Positions 15,650-23,723 are shown, numbered from the stretch's first letter. The stretch: DNA of 33,811 nucleotides from Propionibacterium acidifaciens DSM 21887 (GCF_000426605.1 NZ_AUFR01000033.1:1-33811), one strand, 5' to 3'. Notes: generated by a model from the sequence alone, not told the origin. A program made the numbers and translations.

Positions 15650-16472
15650 CCTGGCGAGCATCGCCCGCACCTGTCAGAACGAGCGCACGGGCCTCGGAGC
15701 CTTCAACGTCATCCATCTCGAGAACGCCACGATGCTCATCGACGCCGCCACCCGCGCGGGGCGCCCCGTCGTCCTGCAGATCAGCGAGAACGCCGTGAAG
15801 TACCACGGCTCACTGGCTCCGATCGGCACCGGGACGCTCGTCGCGGCCCGCGCCGCCCGGGTGCCGGTGGTCGTCCACCTCGACCACGCCGAGAGCGTCG
15901 ACCTGGTGCACGAGGCGGTCGAGCTGGGGTTCACCTCGGTCATGTACGACGGCTCGAAGCTGCCCGATGACGTCAACCGCGCCACGACCGCCGAGGTCGT
16001 CGACTTCTGCCACGCCGCCGGCGTGACGGTCGAGGCCGAACTCGGCGAGGTGGGCGGCAAGAACGGCGTCCACGACCCCTCGGTCCGTACCGACCCGGGC
16101 GACGCCGCCGCCTTCGTGGGCGACACCGGCGTCGACCTGCTGGCCGTCGCCGTCGGCTCCTCGCACGCGATGGTCACCCGGACGGCCGCCCTCGACACCG
16201 ACCTCATCCGGGCGATCGCCGCCGCCGCCCCGGTGCCGCTGGTGCTCCACGGCTCCTCGGGCGTCAGCGATGCGGGCATGAGCGCCGCCATCGGGGCCGG
16301 CATGGTCAAGATCAACGTCTCGACGCACCTGAACAGGATCTTCACCGGATCGGTGCGCGAGACCCTGGCGGCGAACCCCGACCTGGTCGACTCGCGCAAG
16401 TGGTTCAAACCGGCCGGTGAGAAGGCCGGGGCCGAGGCCGAGCGGTTGCTGAGACTGTATGCGCACGGGTGA
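15639..16472 (+). CDS. gatY: Class II ketose-bisphosphate aldolase (tagatose-bisphosphate aldolase)
   Basis: 277-residue zinc-dependent aldolase of the FbaA/GatY/KbaY family. It has GLGAFNVIHLENA at the start, VVVHLDHAES with D82 and the zinc ligand H83, EAELGEVGG (132-140) and VGSSHAM with the second zinc histidine H176. LHGSSGVSD with H204 and GMVKINVSTHLN follow. It would split tagatose-1,6-bisphosphate into dihydroxyacetone phosphate and glyceraldehyde-3-phosphate, ending the pathway. No GatZ/KbaZ partner is encoded here, unlike in enteric bacteria, so the enzyme must work alone or with a partner elsewhere. The first codons overlap the kinase gene. Confidence 0.9.
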   Translation: MLTDLASIARTCQNERTGLGAFNVIHLENATMLIDAATRAGRPVVLQISENAVKYHGSLAPIGTGTLVAARAARVPVVVHLDHAESVDLVHEAVELGFTSVMYDGSKLPDDVNRATTAEVVDFCHAAGVTVEAELGEVGGKNGVHDPSVRTDPGDAAAFVGDTGVDLLAVAVGSSHAMVTRTAALDTDLIRAIAAAAPVPLVLHGSSGVSDAGMSAAIGAGMVKINVSTHLNRIFTGSVRETLAANPDLVDSRKWFKPAGEKAGAEAERLLRLYAHG

Positions 16473-16492
16473 TCCGTCCGGTCGAACCCCAT

Positions 16493-16532
16493 GATGAGCG
16501 GGTCCGCGCGCCGGCGCGCGGACCCGCTCATC
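16493..16532 (+). terminator. Perfect 40-bp palindrome ending the galactitol operon
   Basis: Bases 16493-16512 and 16513-16532 are exact reverse complements with no spacer, giving a hairpin of about 18 bp once a tight loop forms. It lies 20 bases after the aldolase stop. No T run follows, which is usual for I-shaped terminators in GC-rich actinobacteria. Confidence 0.75.
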
Positions 16533-16653
16533 GTCCCCGTCGCGTTCGGGCGATTCCCGGGAAGGTGCGGGTCCCGCGTGTGGTCGTCCGGAGCGGGCTG
16601 GTTTGATGGTGCACACCCCCTCACCCGATTCACCCCGTACTGGAGAATGCAGC

Positions 16654-18039
16654 ATGGCGCAGCAGCAGGGCGCACAGGACGACCCTGAGCAGTCCCCCGC
16701 CCCGGAGCCGCCGCCCCGGGTGCTGCCCCCTCGTCTTCCGAACGGCCCGCGCCGGGGCCTCCTCGACTATTCCCAGGCGCCGATGGAGCAGGCCCGGCGC
16801 GGCCTGAGCGGACGCGTCCTGCGGATCCTGCGGGTCCTGTCCGTCGTCCTCGCCGTCGTCCTCGTCCTCGTCGTGGGCTTCGTCGCCGACATCCTCCTCG
16901 GCGGCCCCGGCACCGCCGAGTTCGCCGTCCGGGACGCCGGCTACTCCCCGCGGGGCCGGGTCGGCGACTGGCTCGACCCCGGCTACGCCGACGGCTACGA
17001 TTCCTGGACGACCGACGAGACGGTGCTGGGAGTGTCCTCGGACCGGGCGGCGGTGCTCGTCCAGCGCAGCGCCGGCGCGGGCCAGGACGAGGGCACCGCC
17101 CCGCTGACCGGCCTCGACGCGGCCACCGGCGCCCAGCGGTGGCAGGTCACGGGGCTGCGGTGCATGGGCCGCGACGCCGTGCTCGACGGCTCCGCCTACT
17201 GCGCGCGCCGCAACGGCGGCACCGGTCAGATCGTCGGCGTCGACATCGCCACGGGGCAGCAGCGGGTCGTCCACGAGAGCACCGACGCCCTCTCCTTCCT
17301 CCAGGTCCGCGGCGTGCACGACGGCGAGTTGATCGTCACCGGGGCGGCCGGCTCCGACACCGAGCAGGTGCGCGCGATCGGCCCCGACGGCGCCCTCGAC
17401 TGGCAGCTCGACCTGCCCTGGTGGGGCCAGTGCCGCTTCCTCGTCGACCACCTCGGCTGCGTCTCGTACGCCGACTCGCAGGTCGCCGTCGTCGACCTGT
17501 CCACGGGCTCCTTCTCGCTCGAACCCACCGAGTACGAGCACTCGGGGCAGGAACTGTCGGTCGGGTGGGCGTGGAACGGCTTCACGACCAACGACGCCGG
17601 CGATGAGCGGGCCCGGAGGGTCCGCGACCTGACCGGTTCCGAACAGGGCCGGATCACCTCCTCGGGGGGTCCCGACTACGGCTCCGACCGTCTGCTCTAC
17701 TCCCGCGAGGATCTGCTCGCCGGGGGCTCCCGGCCCACCCGGATCGGGGTCGACGCCACCGGGCGGGTCGTGGCCGTCCGCTCCGGCTCCGGCATCAGGA
17801 CGCTGCCCTCGCGCGGCCGCATCGACGCCGACTCCGTCGACCTGGTGAGCGCCGACGGCTCGGTGCTGCTGGCCCGCACCTACACCCGCCGCGGCCGGGC
17901 CGGCGACGGCGACACCTGGGCCGTCTACGCGGCCGATGGCGCGAAGCGCCAGGACCTGCCGCGCGTCACGTCGTCCGTCGACGGCCTGCTCGTGGACGAG
18001 ACGGGCGGCACGACGACGGTCCTCGTGCCGCGGGGCTGA
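16654..18039 (+). CDS. Membrane-anchored protein with PQQ-like beta-propeller repeats, function unknown
   Basis: 461-residue protein that I do not recognise beyond its architecture. A proline-rich cytoplasmic N-terminus (1-50) is followed by one transmembrane segment (about 53-80, VLSVVLAVVLVLVVGFVADI). A large external domain follows, with strands of the type LDAATGAQRWQV and VDIATGQQRVV. Such TGxxxW/V repeats recall PQQ-like quinoprotein propellers, commonly used as structural or binding scaffolds without PQQ. Two cysteine pairs (near LRCMG...YCAR and QCRF...LGCV) could be extracellular disulfides. ATG 16654 follows GGAG by 8 bases. It stands alone between two terminator-like or repeat regions. 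The last codons are part of a 27-bp direct repeat. Confidence 0.8.
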   Translation: MAQQQGAQDDPEQSPAPEPPPRVLPPRLPNGPRRGLLDYSQAPMEQARRGLSGRVLRILRVLSVVLAVVLVLVVGFVADILLGGPGTAEFAVRDAGYSPRGRVGDWLDPGYADGYDSWTTDETVLGVSSDRAAVLVQRSAGAGQDEGTAPLTGLDAATGAQRWQVTGLRCMGRDAVLDGSAYCARRNGGTGQIVGVDIATGQQRVVHESTDALSFLQVRGVHDGELIVTGAAGSDTEQVRAIGPDGALDWQLDLPWWGQCRFLVDHLGCVSYADSQVAVVDLSTGSFSLEPTEYEHSGQELSVGWAWNGFTTNDAGDERARRVRDLTGSEQGRITSSGGPDYGSDRLLYSREDLLAGGSRPTRIGVDATGRVVAVRSGSGIRTLPSRGRIDADSVDLVSADGSVLLARTYTRRGRAGDGDTWAVYAADGAKRQDLPRVTSSVDGLLVDETGGTTTVLVPRG

Positions 18040-18100
18040 CGAGTGGCGGCTGACGATGGGGGAGCTGTCGTCGCGACGGTCCTCGTGCCGCGGGGCTGAC
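18014..18100. repeat. 27-bp exact direct repeat across a gene end
   Basis: Copies at 18014-18040 and 18074-18100 are identical and 60 bases apart. The first contains the last codons and stop of the propeller-like protein gene. The second is in the downstream non-coding region, consistent with a local duplication of the gene end. Confidence 0.85.
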
Positions 18101-18437
18101 ACCGCGCCGGCGACGGGCCGCCGCACCGGCGTCTGCTGCACCGGTGTTCTGCGAGGCCGGTGTCCCGCTGCACTGATGGGCCGCGGGACCGGCGTTCCGC
18201 GGGGCGGACTCGCCACGGGCCGCCTCCGGCCGCCGTCCTGAGCCGTTGCCCGGTCTTCCGCGGTGCGCCGTTGGTGGGCGCCGGGAGGCAGGATGAGCTT
18301 CTCACTGCTCGCCGGGCGTCTGTCAAGCGTCTTCGGGGTGGTCGTCGGTCGTGGCTGTTGGGCGTCGGGGGCCGGGTGAGCTTCTCACTTCTTGTTCGGC
18401 TATGGCGGTCTGCGGGCCGTGGCTAATGTGACGTCCG
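18101..18437. other. Non-coding region before the riboswitch, with short repeats
   Basis: No gene is supported here. CCGG(T/C)GT motifs recur at 18126, 18141, 18157 and 18189, at roughly 16-base steps with one missing. A 13-base sequence TGAGCTTCTCACT occurs at 18294-18306 and again at 18377-18389. Its TGAG and CTCA ends are inverted, as in small operators. A TAATGT box at 18424-18429 could be the -10 element for the riboswitch transcript. Confidence 0.4.
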
Positions 18438-18632
18438 CTGGTTCGGTTCGTCGTCGCCGGTGCGCGTCGGCGGATCGTCGTAAGAGGGAATCCGGTGCGA
18501 GTCCGGAGCTGTCCCGCAGCGGTCAATGGGAACGAGGCTGCGTCGAGTGCACTGGGCTCTTGGGTCCGGGAAGCAGCGGTCGAGGAAGCCGGGGTGATCC
18601 GGAGTGCCCATGAGCCCGAAGACCTGCCGGCC
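18438..18632 (+). ncRNA. Cobalamin (B12) riboswitch
   Basis: The leader carries the conserved core AAGAGGGAATCCGGTGCGAG (18482-18501), then TCCGGAGCTGTCCCGCAGCG (18502-18521). Further on are GTGCACTGGG (18547-18556), CCGGGAAGCAGCGGTC (18566-18581) and, near the 3' end, GAGCCCGAAGACCTGCC (18612-18628), the B12 box. These are the established elements of the adenosylcobalamin-class aptamer in the expected order and spacing. It precedes an ABC importer operon, so expression should fall when cobalamin is plentiful. Exact 5' and 3' limits are approximate. Confidence 0.93.
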
Positions 18633-18675
18633 CGGCGGTGTCCGCCGTCGGTTCACGCTGTGCCCCGCGGGGGCT
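18633..18675 (+). promoter_or_regulatory. Probable expression platform of the riboswitch
   Basis: Immediately after the B12 box, CGGCGG (18633-18638) pairs with CCGCCG (18642-18647) around a 3-base loop. A second GC hairpin lies near 18662-18675. Neither is followed by a T run, and the btuC ribosome site is only about 45 bases further on. Control of translation or a Rho-type effect is therefore more likely than classic intrinsic termination. Confidence 0.4.
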
Positions 18676-18730
18676 CGCAGGCCCTGCCGTGCGCGCATCC
18701 CCGGGGGCGAGTCCCGCCGAGGAGCGCATC

Positions 18731-19825
18731 ATGGGCCGTGCCGTCGCGGACCGGACCGCCGGCGCGGTGCTGCCCGTTCCCGCCGGGGTCGCGCCCGTCG
18801 TCCCGGCGAGGCGCGGCCGGGCGATCCGGCGGATCGTCCTCATCGGCGCTCTGCTCGTCATCACGCCTGCGCTCACCATCGCGATGGGCCCGGCCGCCGT
18901 GCCCCTGCACGACGTCTTCGGCGTCATCGCGAGTCACGTCCCGGGCCTGCCGGTGGACATCACGTGGGACCGCACGATCGACGCCATCGTCTGGCGGACC
19001 CGGCTGCCCCGCATCATCGGGTCCATGGCGGTCGGGGCGATCCTCGGGGTGTCGGGCGTCGTCATGCAGGCGATCGTCCGCAACCCGTTGGCCGAGCCGT
19101 ACGTCCTGGGCGTCAGCTCGGGGGCCTCCACCGGCGCCGCCTTCGCGATGATCACCCTCGGCGTCTCCTCGGGTGGTCTCGTCGGCCTGCTCGCCTTCGG
19201 CGGCGCCTCCCTGGCCACCGCGGCGGTGCTCGCCGTCGCCGGACGCACCCACAGCCCGCTGCACCTGGTGCTCGGCGGCCTGGCCGTCGGCTTCGGCTTC
19301 CAGGCGGTGACGAACCTCATCATCTTCTCGGCCGACTCGGCGGAGGCGGGCCAGTCGGTGTCCTTCTGGATGCTCGGCTCGATGGCCCGCATCGGCGTCG
19401 GCGACCTGCCCCGCCTCGTCGTCACCGCCGGCCTGCTCGCCATCGCCATGGCGGTCCTGGGGCCGGTGCTCGACGCGCTGGCCAGCGGCGACCGCACCGC
19501 CCAGTCCGTCGGCGTCGAGCCGGGCCGGGCCCGCATCTGGCTTCTTCTGCCCGTCTCGGCGGCCGTCGCCATCGCCGTGGCGAGCGCCGGCGGCATCGGC
19601 TTCATCGGCCTCATCATCCCGCACATCATGCGGTCCTTCATCGGGCACTCGCACCGCCTGCTCGTCGTGGGCACGGCGCTGGCCGCGGCGCTGTTCTGCG
19701 TGTGGACCGACACCGCGGCGCGCATCGTCTTCTCGCCCACCGAGCTGCCGCTCGGCGTCATCACGGGGCTCGTCGGCGCCCCCTTCCTCGTCCTCATCAT
19801 TCGCCGCAGCAGAACCGCCTGGTGA
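18731..19825 (+). CDS. btuC: Cobalamin ABC importer permease (FecCD/BtuC family)
   Basis: 364-residue inner-membrane permease of the BtuC/FecCD family. It has about ten hydrophobic helices and the family motifs LPRIIGSMAVGAILGVSGVV, MQAIVRNPLAEPYVLGVSSG and GFIGLIIPHIMR. The cytoplasmic coupling loop lies around the GLIIPH segment. ATG 18731 follows GAGGAG, after the riboswitch, which selects it over in-frame upstream starts inside the regulatory hairpins. The family transports cobalamin, haem or siderophores. The B12 riboswitch makes cobalamin or a cobinamide-like corrinoid the likely substrate. It is followed by its lipoprotein and ATPase, separated by 31 bases and then overlapping. Confidence 0.9.
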   Translation: MGRAVADRTAGAVLPVPAGVAPVVPARRGRAIRRIVLIGALLVITPALTIAMGPAAVPLHDVFGVIASHVPGLPVDITWDRTIDAIVWRTRLPRIIGSMAVGAILGVSGVVMQAIVRNPLAEPYVLGVSSGASTGAAFAMITLGVSSGGLVGLLAFGGASLATAAVLAVAGRTHSPLHLVLGGLAVGFGFQAVTNLIIFSADSAEAGQSVSFWMLGSMARIGVGDLPRLVVTAGLLAIAMAVLGPVLDALASGDRTAQSVGVEPGRARIWLLLPVSAAVAIAVASAGGIGFIGLIIPHIMRSFIGHSHRLLVVGTALAAALFCVWTDTAARIVFSPTELPLGVITGLVGAPFLVLIIRRSRTAW

Positions 19826-19856
19826 ACCGATCGGCCCATTCCACAAGGGAGGAACC

Positions 19857-20858
19857 ATGAAAAGACTCGCACCCGCAGTCGCGGCGCTCGCCGCGGCGAT
19901 GGTGTTCAGCGGCTGCGGCTCGTCCGCCGCCGACAAGGCCGCGTCGTCGGCCGGCGGATCCGGCTCCGCCGCGGGCTTCCCCGCTCAGGTGACCAGCTGC
20001 ACCGAGAGCCTCACCTTCGACAAGGCGCCCGAGAGGGTCGTCGTCATCGGCGGGACGAGCGCCTCGATCCTCGACTCGCTCGGCCTGCTCGACCACGTCG
20101 TCGCCCGCGCCGGCGATCCCGGCTTCGCCGACGCCGACCCCGATCTGCAGTCGCGCATCGACCGGATCCCCGAGATCGAGTCGAGCGGCAACTCCACCGG
20201 AGGCCGCGTCGTCTCGACCGAGGCGATCCTGTCAGTGCACCCCGACCTGGTCATCGGCTACGACAGCGGCGCCGACCGCAATGCGCTGCGAGACGCGGGC
20301 ATCCCCCTCTACGCGCCCGACGCCTTCTGCGACGAGTTGACGCTCGACCGCGCCAGCTGGGACGACGTCGAGCAGGAGATCACCAAGACCGCCACGATCT
20401 TCGGCGTCACCGACAAGGTGCCGGCCCTCATGGACGACATCCACAGCCAGATCGACGGCCTCCAACAGGGCCCGGCGGCCGGTCAGAGCGCCGCCGCCCT
20501 GTACCTGACGCCCGGCTCCGGCGTCTTCTACGCCTACGGCAACTCCTCGATGATCCAGCCGATCTTCGAGGCCAACGGCCTGCGCAACAGCTACGAGGAC
20601 AGCCGGGAGCGCGTCTTCGACGCCTCGATGGAGGACCTGCTCACCCGCAACCCGCAGTGGCTCGTCCTCATGGGCGACTCCGGCACGACGGCCGAGCAGC
20701 TCACAGAGACCCTCAACGGCATCAGCGGCTCCGCCGACCTGCAGGCCGTCAAGAACGGGCACGTGCTCTACCTGCCCTTCCGCCTCACCGACCCGCCGAA
20801 CACGCTCTCGGTGCAGGGCGCGGTCCGGCTGTCGCAGCTCATCGGCGAGGCCCGGTGA
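19857..20858 (+). CDS. btuF: Cobalamin-binding lipoprotein of the ABC importer (BtuF/FepB-like)
   Basis: 333-residue lipoprotein with a signal peptide (MKRLAPAVAALAAAMVFSGC) whose lipobox cysteine is C20. After processing it would be tethered to the outside of the membrane. The mature part has the two-lobed helical-backbone SBP fold of class III: PERVVVIGGTSASILDSLGL, VSTEAILSVHPDLVIGY, GIPLYAP, then DLLTRNPQWLVLM, KNGHVLYLPFRL and LSQLIGEA at the end. It starts at ATG 19857 after GGGAGG. The stop overlaps the ATPase GTG by four bases. Substrate is inferred from the riboswitch, since the fold alone would also suit siderophore or haem binding. Confidence 0.88.
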   Translation: MKRLAPAVAALAAAMVFSGCGSSAADKAASSAGGSGSAAGFPAQVTSCTESLTFDKAPERVVVIGGTSASILDSLGLLDHVVARAGDPGFADADPDLQSRIDRIPEIESSGNSTGGRVVSTEAILSVHPDLVIGYDSGADRNALRDAGIPLYAPDAFCDELTLDRASWDDVEQEITKTATIFGVTDKVPALMDDIHSQIDGLQQGPAAGQSAAALYLTPGSGVFYAYGNSSMIQPIFEANGLRNSYEDSRERVFDASMEDLLTRNPQWLVLMGDSGTTAEQLTETLNGISGSADLQAVKNGHVLYLPFRLTDPPNTLSVQGAVRLSQLIGEAR

Positions 20859-21658
20859 TCCAAGCCGAGCACGTCACCATAGACCGGGGCGGCCGGACGA
20901 TCTGCCACGACGTGGACCTGACGGTCGGCCCCGGCGAGGTGGTGGGCATCGTCGGGCCGAACGGCTCGGGCAAGACCACCTTCCTGCTCTCGCTCAACCG
21001 GGCACTCGCCGCGGCCGGCGGACGGGTGCTCATCGACGGTGCGGACATCGCCGGGATGACGCGCCGCCGGATCGCCCGGCAGGTGGCGGTCGTCGCCCAG
21101 GAGAGCGAGACGGCGCTGCCGCTGAGCGTGCGCGACTCGGTCGCGCTGGGGCGCCTGGCGTCCAGCTCGATGCTCGACTACGGCGACGCCGGGGACACCG
21201 AGCTCGTGGACGCCGCGCTGACCCGCGTCGACCTGGGCGGGCTCGCAGACCGGCTCATCACGCGGATCTCCGGCGGCGAGCGGCAGCGGGCGATGGTGGC
21301 CCGGGCGATCGTCCAGCAGGCCACGCACCTGCTGCTGGACGAGCCGACCAACCACCTCGATCTGCACCACCAGTTCTCCCTGCTCGAGCTGGTGCGCGAG
21401 CTCGACTGCACGACGGTGATCGTGCTGCACGACCTCAACCTGGCCGCGCGGTTCTGCGACCGGGTGGCGCTGCTCGCCGACGGGCGCGTCGTCGCGGCCG
21501 GGGCGCCGGGCGAGGTGCTGACCCCGGAGCGCATCGCCCCGATCTACCACCTCCATGTGGAACGGATCGATCACCGGGGCAGGCCCTGTCTGCTCTTCGA
21601 CCCCGCGGACACGACCACGGGGACGACCGATGGGAGGAGTGCCGATGACACCGGATGA
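20855..21658 (+). CDS. btuD: ABC importer ATP-binding protein (BtuD/FepC family)
   Basis: 267-residue ATPase. It has Walker A GPNGSGKTT (residues 34-42), the Q-loop VAVVAQESE, the signature ISGGERQRAMVARAI, Walker B HLLLDEPTNHLD and H-loop VLHDLN. The TNHLD and HDLNLAARFCDR pattern is that of the FepC/BtuD subgroup. It starts at GTG 20855, within the lipoprotein stop (GTGA overlap), showing coupling. The C-terminal tail beyond about residue 245 is Thr/Asp-rich and poorly conserved. It overlaps the methyltransferase gene by 14 bases, so that gene belongs to the same transcript. Confidence 0.92.
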   Translation: MIQAEHVTIDRGGRTICHDVDLTVGPGEVVGIVGPNGSGKTTFLLSLNRALAAAGGRVLIDGADIAGMTRRRIARQVAVVAQESETALPLSVRDSVALGRLASSSMLDYGDAGDTELVDAALTRVDLGGLADRLITRISGGERQRAMVARAIVQQATHLLLDEPTNHLDLHHQFSLLELVRELDCTTVIVLHDLNLAARFCDRVALLADGRVVAAGAPGEVLTPERIAPIYHLHVERIDHRGRPCLLFDPADTTTGTTDGRSADDTG

Positions 21659-22406
21659 ACTGCTCGCCGCATGGCACGAGCAGCAGACCGCCTTCATCGA
21701 GTTCCGCGGGCTGCGCACCCGCATGATCACCGACGCGCTCGTGGCGCTGCGCGCCGAACTGGGGCGTCCACTGCGCCTGCTCGACCTGGCCTGCGGGCCC
21801 GCGAGCCTGGCCTCCGCCGCCCTCGAGGCGCTGCCGGACGGCGAGGCGGTCGCCGTCGACTGCGACCCCGTGCTGCTGCGTCTCGCCCGCGAGACGAACC
21901 GCTTCGGCGACCGGCTGAGGCTCGTCGAGGCCGACCTCGTCGACCCCGACCTCGTCGCCGTGCTGCCCCCCGGCCCGTACGACGCGGCGTTCAGCGCGAC
22001 GGCCCTGCACTGGCTCGATCCCGACGCGCTGGTGGCGTTCTACCAGCGGCTGCCCGGCCTGCTCGGGCCCGGCGCCCTGTTCCTCAACGCCGATCACCTG
22101 GGCTACGACGGGGTGCGGAACCCCTGGTTGAACGCCCGCGCGCGGGAGAGCCGCGACGCCTTCGAGCGCAGGGCCTGCGCCGACGGGGCGATGGGCTGGG
22201 ACGAGTGGTGGGGCGCCGCCACGGGGATGCCCGGCTGGGAGCGGGAGGCCGCCGACCGCGAGAGGGTCTGGGCCGACAAGCACACGGTCGTCAAGGTCGA
22301 TCCCGACTTCCACCTCGCCGCCCTGCGCGCGGCGGGATTCGCCGAGACCGGGCAGCTCTACCAGCTGCTCGACGACCGGATCATCTTCGGGCGGATGCCG
22401 TGCTGA
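21645..22406 (+). CDS. Class I SAM-dependent methyltransferase
   Basis: 253-residue protein with a Rossmann-type SAM-binding core. Motif I is LLDLACGPAS (45-54). The acidic end of strand 2 is in AVAVDCDPVLL. Motif with the third strand is LVEADLVD, and YDAAFSATALHWLDPDALV is the usual post-motif of small-molecule methyltransferases. The C-terminal part is rich in Trp and charged residues and may close over the substrate. ATG 21645 follows GGGAGGAG, inside the ATPase 3' end. Being the last gene of a B12-riboswitch operon suggests a role linked to corrinoid or metallophore metabolism, but the substrate cannot be told. It is not recognisable as a CobI/CobL-type cobalamin synthesis enzyme. Confidence 0.88.
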   Translation: MTPDELLAAWHEQQTAFIEFRGLRTRMITDALVALRAELGRPLRLLDLACGPASLASAALEALPDGEAVAVDCDPVLLRLARETNRFGDRLRLVEADLVDPDLVAVLPPGPYDAAFSATALHWLDPDALVAFYQRLPGLLGPGALFLNADHLGYDGVRNPWLNARARESRDAFERRACADGAMGWDEWWGAATGMPGWEREAADRERVWADKHTVVKVDPDFHLAALRAAGFAETGQLYQLLDDRIIFGRMPC

Positions 22407-22483
22407 CGCCGCCGCTCGGACGCCGACCGCGCTCGCCCGGTGGCGAGGGGCAGGGCGGGGCGGGGCGCGCCGGGCGGGCCCGA

Positions 22484-22489
22484 TAGGCT
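22484..22489 (+). promoter_or_regulatory. Possible -10 box for galE
   Basis: TAGGCT lies 59 bases upstream of the galE start in a very GC-rich gap. No good -35 box is visible. The same hexamer precedes the DUF1707 gene on the other strand. Confidence 0.3.
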
Positions 22490-22547
22490 GCGGTGAAGCA
22501 CATGCGCGCCCTCGTCCGAGGCGGCGCGTCGGGTACAAGGAGGATCC

Positions 22548-23516
22548 ATGAGCTGGCTCGTCACCGGTGGGGCGGGGTACATCGGTTCGCACATCGTGCG
22601 CGCGTTCCGGGAGGCCGACATCGAGCCGGTCGTCATCGACGACCTGTCCAGTGGTTTCGCGGACTTCGTCCCGCGGGACGTGCCGTTCGTCCAGGGCAGC
22701 ATCCTCGACACCGCGCTCGTGCGGCGCGCGCTCACCGAGTACTCCTGCGAGGGCGTCGTCCACCTGGCGGGGTTCAAGTACGCCGGCGTCTCGGTCTCGC
22801 GCCCGCTGCACACCTACACGCAGAACGTCACGGGAACGGTGAGCGTCCTGGGGGCCATGCGCGAGGCCGGCGTCCACCGCTACGTGTTCAGCTCGTCCGC
22901 CTCGGTCTACGGCACGCCCGAGACCGACCCGGTGACCGAGGACACCCCGTTGCATGCCGAGTCGCCGTACGGTGAGACCAAGCTCATCGGCGAGTGGCTC
23001 AACAGGGACATGGCCGCAGGTGACGAGGCCTGGCAGTCGGTGAACCTGCGCTACTTCAACGTCGTCGGCTCCGGCTCGGACGACCTCTACGATGCCAGCC
23101 CCCACAACCTGTTCCCGATCGTCTTCGACATGCTGCTGGCCGGGAGGACCCCCCGCATCAACGGCGACGACTACCCGACCCCCGACGGCACCTGCGTGCG
23201 CGACTACATTCATGTGGCCGATCTGGCCCGCTCCCACGTGGCGGCCGCTGAGGCGATGATGGCCGGCCGGAGGCTGGAGCCCGCCTACAACCTCGGCTCG
23301 GGTACCGGGTCGTCGGTGCGCGAGATCATGGAGGCCATCGCCCGCGTCACCGGCATCGATTTCACTCCCGAGATCGCGCCGCGGCGGCCCGGCGACCCGG
23401 CTCGTATCGTCGCCAGGGGCGAGCTCGCGGCCCGAGACATCGACTGGACGATGCGCAACAGCCTCGACGACATGGTCGCCTCGGCCTGGTCGGCGCGAAA
23501 GGCCCACCGGGGCTGA
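22548..23516 (+). CDS. galE: UDP-glucose 4-epimerase
   Basis: 322-residue extended short-chain dehydrogenase. It starts MSWLVTGGAGYIGSHIVRAF, the NAD-binding GxxGxxG motif at 7-13. The catalytic serine region is VFSSSASVYG, with YGETK placing the catalytic Tyr at 141 and Lys at 145. NLRYFNVVG, then GDDYPTPDGTCVRDYIHVADLA and YNLGSGTGSSVREI, are standard GalE motifs. It interconverts UDP-glucose and UDP-galactose for galactose catabolism and cell-surface glycans. ATG 22548 follows AAGGAGG by 4-5 bases. It is monocistronic, with a terminator hairpin downstream. It is not part of the galactitol operon, whose pathway bypasses UDP-sugars. Confidence 0.93.
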   Translation: MSWLVTGGAGYIGSHIVRAFREADIEPVVIDDLSSGFADFVPRDVPFVQGSILDTALVRRALTEYSCEGVVHLAGFKYAGVSVSRPLHTYTQNVTGTVSVLGAMREAGVHRYVFSSSASVYGTPETDPVTEDTPLHAESPYGETKLIGEWLNRDMAAGDEAWQSVNLRYFNVVGSGSDDLYDASPHNLFPIVFDMLLAGRTPRINGDDYPTPDGTCVRDYIHVADLARSHVAAAEAMMAGRRLEPAYNLGSGTGSSVREIMEAIARVTGIDFTPEIAPRRPGDPARIVARGELAARDIDWTMRNSLDDMVASAWSARKAHRG

Positions 23517-23547
23517 TCGCGGCTCCGGGACGATCCCGGGTGCCGGC

Positions 23548-23582
23548 GGGGCGGCCGATCGCCATCGTGCGACGGCCGCCCC
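23548..23582 (+). terminator. Hairpin terminator after galE
   Basis: GGGGCGGCCG (23548-23557) pairs perfectly with CGGCCGCCCC (23573-23582) around a 15-base loop, 31 bases beyond the galE stop. The remaining gap to 23723 shows only GC-rich sequence. Confidence 0.6.
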
Positions 23583-23723
23583 GGCGCGTCCGGGGCCGCA
23601 TCCCCGCGGGCGAGGACGGGCGCTCGTCAGTCGGCGGATGCCCCGCCCGGGCGGTGCGTCGGCGCGCCGTCATCCAGCCACGGCTGCACGGCGGCATCGC
23701 CGTCCGGGTGGAAGGATTGACCC

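Noticed and set aside
18633-18731. btuC translation starting at the upstream in-frame ATG 18638
   Set aside because: That start lies in the riboswitch expression platform and lacks a ribosome site. ATG 18731 has GAGGAG and a normal family N-terminus.
21435-23507. 690-codon minus-strand frame opposite the methyltransferase and galE
   Set aside because: The plus strand has clear conserved proteins here. The antisense product has no motif or ribosome site.
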